Positions 23,981-35,500 of a stretch of DNA of 64,000 nt are shown here, piece after piece. Within the stretch, counting starts at the first letter, position 1; each line of letters begins with the position of its first letter. The notes under the pieces are model-generated. The model ran no database searches. It was not told the origin of the DNA and saw only the letters and a program-made list of their open reading frames with translations. The DNA lies in the NCBI GenBank assembly GCA_029721435.1, contig CM056583.1:74279120-74343119 (forward strand), read 5' to 3'. Origin of the DNA: Gymnothorax reevesii (taxonomy: Eukaryota > Chordata > Actinopteri > Anguilliformes > Muraenidae). A program made the translations under genes and the position numbers.

Positions 23981-24646
23981 AACTCATATTACATCATCAA
24001 CTCATCAAAAAGCCATCAATCAAAATCAATTAAATTTTGACAGAAACCGTATGGCTCAGCCATTGGTTGACCGTATTCCCGCCTACACAAGTACGCACAC
24101 CCACAGAACCAGCCCCCGCCCCCTTTGACATACCCCACGCACCTCACATACACGCGGCCAGAGTGTGAGATGACCAACGGGGTGAGAAGACTTTGGAAAT
24201 CAGCCTTATTTCGCATCGAACTTTCGACAACTAACTTATTTATTTTTATTTTTTATTTCGCTTTAAAACACTATTTTACTAACACATTACCCGCAACTTT
24301 AAAACACTACGAATTTTAACCCTCTTCCATTTTCCCCACAACCAACAAACGCTTGAAATAAAGTTTTACCACTTATCACATCCATTTCCCCCACCACTTA
24401 AATAATACATGTTTAATAATCACTAAATAATTATGCTATTAAATAAATGTTTTACAAGATGCTTAAAATGTTATCCCAAAAAGGAGGGAGGGTGGCTGTG
24501 CTGAATTACCCCACACAGCCAGGGGGTGATAAATAATAAACTATTATAACCTAATTAAAAAATTAATATTACATCATCAACTCATCAAAAAGCCATCAAT
24601 CAAAATCAATTAAATTTTGACAGAAACCGTATCATATTATCTCTCT

Positions 24647-24652
24647 GATGTT
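24647..24652. other. Right 6-bp target-site duplication GATGTT
   Basis: Exact copy of 9108-9113, directly after the right terminus. Confidence 0.9.
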
Positions 24653-26101
24653 GAAGCCAACTTACCAAGAGAAAGGGGGCGTTGGGCAGTCTAGTTTTTT
24701 CTCTAAGTCACTGAGGCTGGTTAGTTGGCTTCATCTGTTAAAAGTACTCAAATCCAGCCCTTTAGTGGTAAGAAGTACTTAAGTCCAGGGATTTAATAGA
24801 AAAACATATTATTTTGTGACTTGGGTAGTTCTCGTGCACAGCTCTTCAATATGATGGATTTTCTGCAGAGGATCAACGTTGAAAGTCTGCATAGAAATCC
24901 AGGGGGTTAGGTGGAGTTCCACATGGTTAATATAAAAAAAAAGTTTAATATGATAAATATGATGTTTAAAGCTCAGTATGGTTGGAAATTGCCTGCGCTT
25001 TTCATCTCCTGGGCCATTATAATAAGGACATTTTGAATATACCCAGTTGTATTATCTGGTAATCCTGCTGGTAAGTACAATATCGAGAAGTCTGGCAAAT
25101 AATTACAAAGAATAGAACTTCAAATATCTAATTTCAGTGTTTTATTTGCACTCTGGCGTGATACTGACAGTACCAGGGCTACTATTGATCATCAATAATA
25201 ACAACTATTTTCCTCTGAGTTGGCATCCTGGACACACCTACAATACAATTGGAGGTTTTTTGGGTGGGAAAAGGCGCGGTGGAGATACGCTACTTCTGCC
25301 CACTGCATGCGTGGCACACATTTTTATGAAGGCCTCTGACTGGCTCATCTGTGAAAGAATCTGCCTCCCTCATGTGAAATGAAAGTGAGTTACTCTACAC
25401 ACCCACACCACCGTGCCGCCTTCGCTCGGGGACTTGACTCACAGCATGGCTGAGATCAGAGAGTCTCTTCCTATTACATCACCTCCTCCTCCACCACCAC
25501 CACCACCACCACCACCAGCATCACCATCATCTCGCTCAGTACATCTTATTCCCAACAGCCTGTAATCCTCCTTTCCTTGAGCTCCCAGCTGTGGATCATG
25601 CCAAGTATTCTAGCCAATCTGGAACAGAGAGCCAAAAACACATCGCCTGACATTTGGGGGCAGTGAGGTCGTGACAGACTGATGCAGTGGTCTTTTTCCA
25701 TAGAGCCACTGCGAATATGTTGTCCAAGCTTGGACATGGCATGATTTTGGCATTTTAGCACCCTACTAACACCTGTTGTTCCTTCCATCAAAAGGAGAGA
25801 AAATTTGTCTACTGATGGAGTCAGATAAAGTCATGCATAGCTGACATTTAGACATTTATTGTGTTGCCTTTTGATTGTGTTTTCTTGTTTTGTTGTACAG
25901 CACTCTGCCACAAAAAATTGTGATTTCACAAATCAAACATGAGCACACTGCCCAAAGGAGGAGACATGTTGAGAGCAGCTATTTGCTGAAAAAGTGGGAC
26001 TGTCAGAAAAGTATCCAACAGAACCACATAGATACATACTGTATAACGTTTAGAGTGCTGAAATAATTAAATGTATATTTTAAAAAATTTTTTCTTGTGC
26101 C
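24653..26101. other. Intergenic, no gene seen
   Basis: No recognisable gene. A (CCA)n tract lies at about 25489-25519. Confidence 0.45.
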
Positions 26102-26183
26102 GTTGAAAACCTATCATGCAGCGACTTGTTGAAAAAAGTGCAGCGACTTGTATAAGCAGGTCGCCACATGATAGGTTTTCAAC
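26102..26183. repeat. Near-perfect hairpin
   Basis: The left arm 26102-26128 and right arm 26157-26183 pair over 27 bp, starting gttgaaaacctatcatg, with two mismatches near the inner end. The loop is 28 bases. The motif gcagcgacttgt occurs twice within the structure (about 26119 and 26140). No A/B boxes or polyadenylation signal were seen, so its class is unknown. Confidence 0.7.
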
Positions 26184-27054
26184 AGCTTTGATTCTGATAT
26201 TCTGATATCTTACATCATTGAGCAACAATAGCTGCATTGAGTGCTCTAAGGGTTAATACATATATATATGTTGGAATCTCCTGTCGATTTCAACATATGC
26301 GGGCTCAAAACGTTCAACACGTGAAAAAGTCTCAGTCCTTATGCTTATGTCGAATGTGCGCCATCAGACCAGCCTTAGATTTACACGACAGGTTGCAAAT
26401 ATACATCCTATATCCTTGTGCTGAGAAAACCATTGGCTTAAAAAGTTGTTGGAAACAGATTTGAGAATCTTCTATCAGTTATGTAACAAATATCACAGAA
26501 TGCTCCTGAATGCTTCACAGTGATGAATGGATCATAATAGGCCGTTACATGAATGATTCTACGTGAGTGAGATCAGTGCAGACGAAGAAACATTGCAGTA
26601 ATTATATGATAATGATCAGGGCACTATCCCATAGAAATGAGGAGGATGGCTTAGTGAGAGTGGAAGAGAGAGAGAGAGAAAGAGAGAACAGGATGAAAGG
26701 GACCTTCCTCATGGAGCGCGGAGGAAGTGGTGGGCGTTCGGTGCGTGGGTGCGTGAAAATCAGGTCGATTTGGCTGTACCCGGAATAGAATCTCGCCGAT
26801 TGCAGCTGCTCTGTCTCTTGTTCCACATAGCTGCCAAACTCCTCGTGCAACGGTGGCGTTTCTGTTCAATTACAGGAAGTACACTATACAGCCAAAAGTG
26901 TGTGGACTGAAACCTCATTGACATACATGGAGAATGGACATTTTTAAATTCTAAATATTTGACATTTCAACTGAATTTGAATAAATTGGTCAGTATGACC
27001 TGATACGAAAGATTATCAGAATCTATTTGAGGGCGTTATAATTACTGTTACTGT
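26184..27054. other. Intergenic, no gene seen
   Basis: Contains a (GA)n tract at about 26664-26690; nothing else recognised. Confidence 0.4.
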
Positions 27055-27187
27055 CTAACTGTTAGCACTTGTACTTGTCTCCTAGGAGCTCTGCACTTTT
27101 GTACTGATCTTGTGCACTTTTGTACCTCGCTCTGGATAAGAGCGTCTGCTAAGAACCTGTAATGTAATGTATATGTAATGTAATGTA
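27055..27187 (+). repeat. L2-clade LINE/SINE 3' tail with hairpin and (TGTAA)n
   Basis: Second copy of the tail seen at 4430-4690: the GGATA-loop hairpin at 27128-27144, then gtctgctaagaacc and an (ATGTA/TGTAA)n end. Same strand and same upstream block. Confidence 0.8.
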
Positions 27188-30100
27188 ACTCAAATCAATT
27201 TTAACATTTAGATTTTGTAGCACTTTATATACTGCTTCGACCCCACTGGGCAACTAGTGTTTAGTTTTGGAGATTTCTATTAAACCTTAGAGAGTCAGAC
27301 ATAAAAATTTGATTGTTAATGACTAGTGCATTCCCCGATAATCGGTCCTGTTCCCCCTTGTCAATAAGAACTTGGTCTGTTCCATTTCTGCTCCACACGC
27401 ACAGCTGCAGGCATTCCAAGAATGACCCTTTTAGGGCCATAACAGTCAAACAGGGTAATAAACAATTAGTTAACATCCCTGTGCACCATTGTAACAACCT
27501 TGCAACCACCAACAAGATGAGAGTGTGTCCCCTTTTTATTCATTTTATGCATTTTATTTTGTTTTTTTTTTTGCACCACTCAATACTGCCCAAGATCTTC
27601 CTATACCACCCATGTTTTTAAGAGCAGTAGTCAAACTTTTCAGAGGTATTTGATAACTGAGCTTCCTTACCTCCTACCATATTCATTTTAGTCTCTTTAG
27701 AGAGAAACTAAATGCATGAATGTCTGTATAACAATTCCATAGAGCTCAGCCCTGCAGACAATTTATCATTTCTCACACCTTCAGACATCCACAGCTCCAG
27801 CAATCAGGACAGCCTACTTTCATCACCAAGAGGGGGGATGCCTTTTCTTCCCCTCTTTCTAACCACATAAAAATATGGGCCTTTCCTCAGTAAAACTGCT
27901 TGATTCAGAACCTGCTCTAAATTCAATCAAACTTCACTTCCCTGACACCCCTTTCCATACTCAAGACTCAATTGAAACTAATTGAACTTGTGAAGGAGGG
28001 GGGGGGGGGGAGAAATCATGCATGTACACACAGAGCAACAGAGAAGTAATCTCCAAATTGTGGGGCAAAATTGTATGAACTTACCCTCATATGAAAGCTG
28101 AAAGTCTGCCCTCTCAGCACATATTGACCAATTAATTTCTGATTCAATAAAATAAAAAATCTCTGTTTCCAATGTATTTCAATAAGGATTCAGCAAAGTG
28201 TCTACATGCATGAGGCTACAAAGAGTAAATATTCACATGTCATAGTCCAGCCGGCTCTAAAACATCTCCTTATACCACAGAACCCACAGTGAACATTTAT
28301 CTGCAGAGAAGTGCAGTACTCCTTCAGGGAGTAACAAGGGAGCCCTTTTCTTGGGGAAGGGGCATGCCTACAATACCCCCCCCCCCAAAAAAAAAAAAAA
28401 GAAAAAAATGCAAACAAAAGAGGGGAGCGCCTTAGGTGGCCAAACAATGGTGCCGTTTTGTTCTGTGGCATTTTTTGTGGCACTTTATTTTTGTCAAGAC
28501 TGATCCCTGAGCATCACCTCACAACAATCTCTGCATATGCCTGTAATTTGCAATGCTGCGCTCTGTGGCACAACTGTGCAGACAATAAGAAAGCATAAAT
28601 GCCCTAAAATACAGCACACTTTCAGGCTCTTATTGTATGACTGCTTTAGATTACCAGATAGCCTTAGACAAGAATGAACAATTGTAGCCTATGTGAGCTT
28701 AAGGTGTGTGTTTGAATGTTCAAACAAGGCCATTGGCCATTTCTTTAAGGAGTTTAAGTATGGTTAAGATGTTTGATGATTATGCTTGAAAACACAGTGT
28801 TGTGTCTCAAACCGTGCAACACCATAAAATAACTAGGCTACAATAGGAAATCTTTCAAAGCCAGTGCAGTGAAAAACATTCAGTCTCATACCATGTGGTG
28901 TAAATGGGGGGGGGGCTTGGATTATAAAAGGGTACGCATGGCATGGATCTGATCCCATGGGAACAGAAACTACAGAGACCGATTCCTGCGAGAGCCACAT
29001 AATTTTCGCAGTGCAGTGATTCATGTAATCCCTGTTCTGATGTTTCGTAAGCTTTGTCCTTGGCAGCGTAGACCCAGTGATTTCTCCAACACCCCTGCTG
29101 AGCGCATTCAGACCATATTTGTCTTAGTTTCCTTTTTCAGTGGAGAATCCTTGGATACAAATCGTATTCTATTGGCTGAGCCAAGGAACAGGAAACATGA
29201 CCATGTATGCCCTGCTCACTTACACGCCAAGCAATGCTGTGTTTCATAATTGAGAGCCCGAGCTATTGGCATGCATTATACTGTCTGGAACCTAGCACCC
29301 AAAATAACTAAATCTGTCCCTTCAATCAGTACCTATTTTTTAAGCATGTAAGGCAGTGACGTGCCGTCGGAGGTCAGTTAGGGTAGGCGGAATCCTCACC
29401 GTTAAACAAATCATAACTCTATTACTTTGAGTTTGTTCATATTTGCTTGGAGGAAGCTAACGCAATCCCATTAACAAATATTAAAATCTTTCTTGTGCGG
29501 CGTTCAAAGTGTGGTCAATATGTTTATGATAATACTTCCCCCCCGCCCCCGAACACGTAGGCCTATGCCATTTTTTAAAAAATAGGGAGTTTATTTTCAG
29601 ACTTCTTTCAAAATCCGAAGAAACAAAAGATCAAAACAATGTATGGAATTACCGAGAGAGTCGAGATTTAATTCCTAATAAATTATTAAGATTTACTTCC
29701 TTGCAGTCTCGAATCAAAGTATAAAGGTAAATTAATATTTTTGTCACTATCACCTCTTAATCATTACAGGCTTAATTGATCAAAATTGACAATCTATATT
29801 ATCTATATTATCTATAATCTATATTGACAATCAGGCATAGTAAGTGGAAGCAGGTTGACAAAATCTCCCTGATGTAAAGTACAACCCCCCCCCAAAAAAA
29901 AACACCACCACCACCACCATCAAAAAAAAAAAGAAACAAAACAACCAAAACCAACAAACATTGTAGAAAGAATAAGAGAATAATGCAAAGTTCTAAGGCT
30001 GAATACCGACTCTGAAAGAGAACACGATTGCCATTAGAAGTGTCAATAAATGTACAAAAATAAGCAGACATAAATCATGAGGTAATCATTTTTCTTCTTT

Positions 30101-30590
30101 AAGAATTGAAAGTGGACAGTCTGTGGAACAAATGCATTTTTGCGCAACATTGGTGAATTTTTGAACATAATTTGAATAACAGCCAAGTAGAATTAAATAT
30201 AGTTTTACTTCCTTAGTCAACTAAAAAAACTGGTCAAAAAAAGAGTGGAACGTCTCAGAGAAAAGCGGCTTAAGCGCATCGATCGAATTATATAAAATAC
30301 AATGCTGTACCAATTCACACTGAAGTGCAGACAGTGCGTGAGGAAAAACCGGAAACACCAAATTTTACAGAAAAGCAGGTGGCTTCTCTACTGACAGATT
30401 GCTAGTGCACCAATGATAGCGCAGTAGTAACGATTGGCACGGTATTCCCCCTAGTACGTAAGACTGGGCGGTTCTTGGGGAAGCTCGGTCGTGTAGTGTA
30501 GGCGGAGTTTGTGTAGACTTGGGTGACAGGCAAAGCGGAGGCAGGCAGTCAGCAAAGCGGTACGCGGACACGGTAAGGTCCTAGGGTTTT
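27188..30590. other. Intergenic, repeats and homopolymer tracts only
   Basis: No gene recognised. G or C runs at 27999-28011, 28376-28387 and 28906-28916 could be sites of sequencing error. A cagtgacgtgccgt motif at about 29353 resembles the end of a fish hAT-type element, but no partner end was found. Confidence 0.4.
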
Positions 30591-30591
30591 G

Positions 30592-30736
30592 TATAAATAC
30601 CGCGGCACATACGCTAGTGTAGATTGTGAACCTAACTTTAATCATGGTGTTGATTTGGACGCAGTTTGGTTTGAAACACAAAAACCTTAAGTGTAAGGTT
30701 CGTGTTATACACAGAAATGACAGCTGGATAATGGGG
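30592..30736 (+). promoter_or_regulatory. Candidate dnajb5 promoter and non-coding first exon
   Basis: TATAAATA at 30592-30599, a GC box-like tgggcgg near 30466, and a strong donor (GGG|GTAAGA) at 30736/30737. This would allow a short non-coding exon beginning about 30625. The first coding exon of dnajb5 has an acceptor at 32480 (TTTTACAG), so at least one upstream non-coding exon must exist. Whether it is this one, or one in the 31190-31420 stretch, is inference. Confidence 0.3.
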
Positions 30737-32525
30737 GTAAGATTTGAACAATTATTTACTTTTTTTCCTAATGTTGTTTGTTTAATTCATTTCTGATATG
30801 TTTTCTGTTTTAGTCTGACATTCAGGCCTCTTAATTTTATAAATGCATAATTTATCACGCACGCTATCCACCTCATGTAGTTTGATGTCCTTGTTCCACC
30901 CTGAAGGCTACAGCCTGTCACATCATTGAGTTAAGCATTGAAAGTAATCTGTGTTGTTTGATACGGAGCCCCTGAACTTCTGTGATTTATTCGGTTCAGT
31001 CCATTGGTTTCTCTAACTAGATATTACTCTACTGCAGTCCGCAACATCATCCAATAGATCTTCCTAATAATTTTGTTGTAACTTTTTGGCTTCTTGCTGC
31101 TATACAATTGACGTTAAGGTCGTGGGGAAACTGGTTTATTATTATTATTATTATAACATCCATGGAAGGCACGCGCAAGTTTTTTTTTTTTTTTTGTTCC
31201 GGTTATCCGGGGTTCTGCCCGTCTGGAGAGGCACTGACGTCAGTTTCGCACTGGCACCGGCTATTTCTGATTCGGGCGAATATTGATGTGGAATACCGAC
31301 AGCTATATCGTTGATTCAACCACAGATCAAGCCGGGAAGCAGCGACAGGAATATTTCGTTAAATTCTCTGCGGGCTTCGTTCATATATGAGCAAAATTGC
31401 CTCCGTATCAGCAAGTGTTTTTGGTAGGATTATTTTTTATTTGTAAAATGATTCTTTTAGTCGTTTCCATGCATCCAGTGCCGCATTCGATGTGAAATGT
31501 TGGCTATTCACTGTTGCATGTTCGTATCAATTTGCAGTTTCCTCACCGCATCCAATGTGTCTTAATTTTTCAACACAATCTGTCGGCTATGTGTTTCACT
31601 CTTAAAATAAGGGTGATCTTTCGAGTAAATACAACGTAAGCTGGTGCATTTTTCCTACTGCTATTATGGAGGCTGTTTTCGAAGGGAATCCACCTTCCGC
31701 TTAGCAACGTAAAAGGCAAATTCAATTTCACATTTTGTATATTATGAATTACCTGAAATGGCCAATTACCATTTTTTAGCATCGGACAGCCAGTCAGTTA
31801 TGCCACCACCACCAAAACTGTCTTATCTTCTCAATTAATGCTTGGAACGTCTGGATTGCGTGTTGCTATGGAGAATAGCTACAAACCATTTTAAAATGCT
31901 TGTTATGTTGTGCACGACTGCTGACAGGAGTTTTGATTGTGGTATTCAATTAATTTCCCTTGAAGCCGTACACGTAACTTTTTACTTAAGCTTACATGCA
32001 GTAAATTGAGTGGGTCAGCCAGTGAAGCTTTGTAAGGTAGGCTACATGTTCAAAGGGATTCCATATACGATTGATACAATCAGCATGATGATATTCCCTG
32101 AGGGTAATGCGGCTCCATATGGATAAACGCGGTCTACATAGCAAATCTGAATAGCAGGATTTGATTCCAGAGCCTTCGCTTCAGTGATGTATAGGGAGGC
32201 TGCATGTTGTTCCATCCAAACCCATTTGTCGTTGTGGTTGTGTTTTTTTTTCTCTCTGCACCATCAATTTGGTCAATTTTAAGCCACCCACTTTTTTCTT
32301 TGTGGAAAGATGGTCCAGTTCCGATTCTTAAACCGAAAAAAACCGCATTCCGTTTTCAGGGATATGCAAATTATGTAACGTCTTTCCAGGTGAAACTTAA
32401 GTCGAGTTTAAAGGGGACTAGACCCTCTTTCCCAGACGGGTACGAACGATCTACATGATTTTCATGATTTAATTTTACAGCAAGCTCGGGTGGTCCCTGA
32501 AGTACACTGTCTGTCCATCAAAGCC

Positions 32526-35500
32526 ATGGGAAAAGACTACTACAAAATTTTGGGGATCCCCTCTGGCTCCAATGAAGATGAAATTAAAAAGGCTTATAGA
32601 AAAATGGCCCTCAAATTTCACCCTGACAAGAACAAGGATGCCAACGCTGAGGATAAATTCAAGGAGATTGCAGAGGCCTACGAGGTGCTGAGTGACCCAA
32701 AGAAGAGGACAATCTATGACCAGTATGGAGAGGATGGTGAGTACTCACTGATCTTGAAATGCTGTAGGGATTGCCCAAAGCTGAGGATTGAGTATCTTAC
32801 ACTTAGAAGATGAATAAGAACTTGATGTGCAAAGAGATGCTATACAGACCCATGAATATATAAGGAATTGCCAAATTGCTTGCGGACAAGACAAATGGTG
32901 GCCGATGGCCAAAATTCTAAAGTAACTGAAGAAGTGGAGTGCTCTTCACTGTGACAGCTCAGTACTATTCTGCTGCCCAACATCAGTTTGCCTTTATTGC
33001 CATGCTCTGTAGCAGCCAGATTCTTTCCTATCTTTAGAGCAAGGCTTTGAAGATCCACAGAATGAGTCACCTCATCTCCTAGTACACTGCATGCCACACA
33101 TACAGCAACATAGTACAACCACAAGGGGCTAAAATATTAGGGTTACCATCCTGAAATGATTGTTTCTGGCTTGAGTTCCCTCCAGGTGCTGCCAAGTAAC
33201 TTATTTTTCCCTTTAAACAAATTGAGAAGAGTAATAGCAGATATTATAAACAAAAATCAGCAAGGCTTCTGGTGCTGAAATGGTAATACAAAAGGCATGT
33301 AGGTTGATGCTTGCATCTTCATAATTTATCAAGAAAACGCTAAAAAGTACATCTGTGAATGTTGAATGCGTGTGAGAGATTATGTACGGTGTTCTTACAA
33401 AGGATGCCACTTTCCTCAAATTTACACAGCCTACATAACAAGGACTTTCCCTTGCTAGAAAGGTATTATTTTCCCAACAGACTGCTAAATATACCCTCTG
33501 TGGTGGAATATTAGCACAATAGTGGGCGGCTCATGTAACAGCTTAGTCTAGCTGAACATGTCAATTTGTAGGGCCACTGTAGCAAATGAGAATGAAGAGG
33601 GAATTTCCTTTTGTAAGTGTATACTTGATAACACGGGTTGCAGACAAACTTGGAACTACATTGAACTGGTTTTGAATGCAAGAATTCCTTAAGTGAGGTT
33701 AGTCAAACTTGATGAGAGAACAGGAACCAACACACTAAGGAATCCAGGATTACGCTTGGATTCCACATACAAACTGCCATGTGTTGCATAATACTGCTAT
33801 ACCATATGGAAGAGACAAGATAATGATTTGCATTTCAGAGGAATCTGGGTTTCTCTAGGCAATGCGCAGCACCAGTTGAATCAAAGTGGCAGGCATGGTT
33901 GTCCATCAAAAGTTGCAATGTTATGAATACAAGACAAGCCAGTATATACACACAAAGCCTAAATATAACTCCATTCCATAGCACAGTATATGCTGCCAGT
34001 GAAAAACTGGTATTTATGACGTTTTATCTCAAAGTTCAAACTCATGACAAGATATGGGAAAAAGCTGTATAGCAATGTCTAATGTTATTACTGCTTCCGT
34101 TGTCAACTATTACAAAGCACATTTCTGAGTGTCTGAATTTGTATTATACTCCAGATTACTGTGCTGAGTCTTCCAGCACTTCATAAGTTTGATTTTTCCA
34201 CATGTGTAACTGCAATCACTGAGCAGACCCTTGTATCCAAAGCAACACACCTTCTTTATATGGCCCTGTGAATTTCTTGTTGTTATTACCTCTGTTGCCA
34301 TCTTATTAAATTGCATTGCCAGTCTGCAGATGTGGATATAAATAGGCCTTGTGTTCTTCACATCCAATAGACAAGCAGATCAGGTCTCCGAAGACCTGTT
34401 CGATGATTACCAACCGTAGCAGAGTTCCTCGCACAAAATATTGTCATTTAATCTCTCAGGCACTGTATACAGTGATCCCTTGTTTTTGCACTGTCTGTTC
34501 TAAAACCTGTATTATTACTTGGTTCATGGAGACTGTTTATTAAGGTGAACAACAGCTGCTTTTCAAATTTTGTCTGTAGAGTTTATCATGAGATGACCAT
34601 TGTAAAATTGTTTGCGAGAACATTGAAATAATTTCAGTTCAGAGTTCATTTCATTTTGATAGCGTCTCCTTTTCTGAGTTAAGGTGAATTTTTGAAGAGC
34701 ATACATTTGCCATCTCTGTCCTCTCAAGTAGAGAATGTACTGAGTGGATGCCAATTTTAGCCCAGCTATATCACTTGGTGCATATGTATGAAATTCCTCT
34801 CCTTTGTACTGTTGCAGGTCTCAAAGCTGGTGGCGGAGGACCAACAGGAGGACAAGGGAACACGTATCATTACACCTTCCACGGGGACCCCCACGCCACA
34901 TTTGCCACATTTTTTGGGGGCTCCAACCCCTTTGACATCTTCTTCAGTTCGGGACGCACTCGGGGCAACACCAATGGCTTTGGAGACCACGACATTGAGA
35001 TTGAAGTGGATGGAGACGACGACCCTTTCAACGCCTTTGGCCGCTTCGGCCTCAACGGTTTCCACCATGGTGCTGGGGCTGGCAGGCGGCACCACGCAGA
35101 GGCCCTCCACGGTCGCCGTAAGGTCCAGGACCCACCGGTGGTACACGACCTGTGCGTCTCCCTGGAGGAGATCTTCCACGGCTGCACAAAACGCATGAAA
35201 ATTACCCGCCGCCGCCTCAATCCTGATGGTAGGACCATGCGAACAGAGGACAAGATTCTCAACATTGTCATCAAGAAAGGTTGGAAGGAAGGCACCAAGA
35301 TCACCTTCCCCAAAGAGGGCGACGAGACACCGGAGAACATTCCTGCTGACGTTGCCTTTATCCTAAAGGACAAAGGGCACCCACACTTCAAGAGAGACAG
35401 TTCCAACATCATCTATGTTGCCAAGATCAGTCTTAAAGAGGTGAGTATTCAACTGAGCTGGGAGCAAGAGGGAGGCTTGAATAGTATGTCATTTTAATTG

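Larger units (their letters stand above)
9114..24646. mobile_element. Giant palindromic Polinton/Maverick-type element (non-autonomous)
   Basis: A 15,533-bp element bounded by perfect GATGTT duplications. Its ends are exact inverted repeats beginning AGAGAGATAATATG. The inverted repeats run almost to the middle: left arm 9114-16463, right arm 16781-24646, centre only 317 bp. By eye the arms are about 99% identical apart from one SINE. The 6-bp duplication and 5'-AG ends fit Polintons, and the centre encodes a Polinton packaging-ATPase remnant. I see no protein-primed DNA polymerase, retroviral-type integrase, protease or capsid gene. It must have depended on enzymes supplied in trans. Each arm carries one intact CARD-RING gene. 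Confidence 0.88.
16781..24646 (-). repeat. Right arm of the palindrome
   Basis: Reverse complement of 9114-16463, about 516 bases longer because of a SINE. A few single-base changes are visible: one V/E difference in the RING protein, AATAAA versus AGTAAA in the solo LTR, and small differences in microsatellite length. Its subterminal repeats, solo LTR and GT(CA)-repeat array mirror those listed for the left arm. Confidence 0.9.

Noticed and set aside
9114..24646. Palindrome as an assembly artefact
   Set aside because: The arms differ by a SINE with its own target duplication, single-base changes and microsatellite lengths. The target duplications lie outside both ends in different flanks. 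Long reads would still be the final test.
30451..30681. Minus-strand frames over the candidate dnajb5 promoter
   Set aside because: No similarity to known proteins, and they overlap a better-supported TATA/donor arrangement on the other strand.
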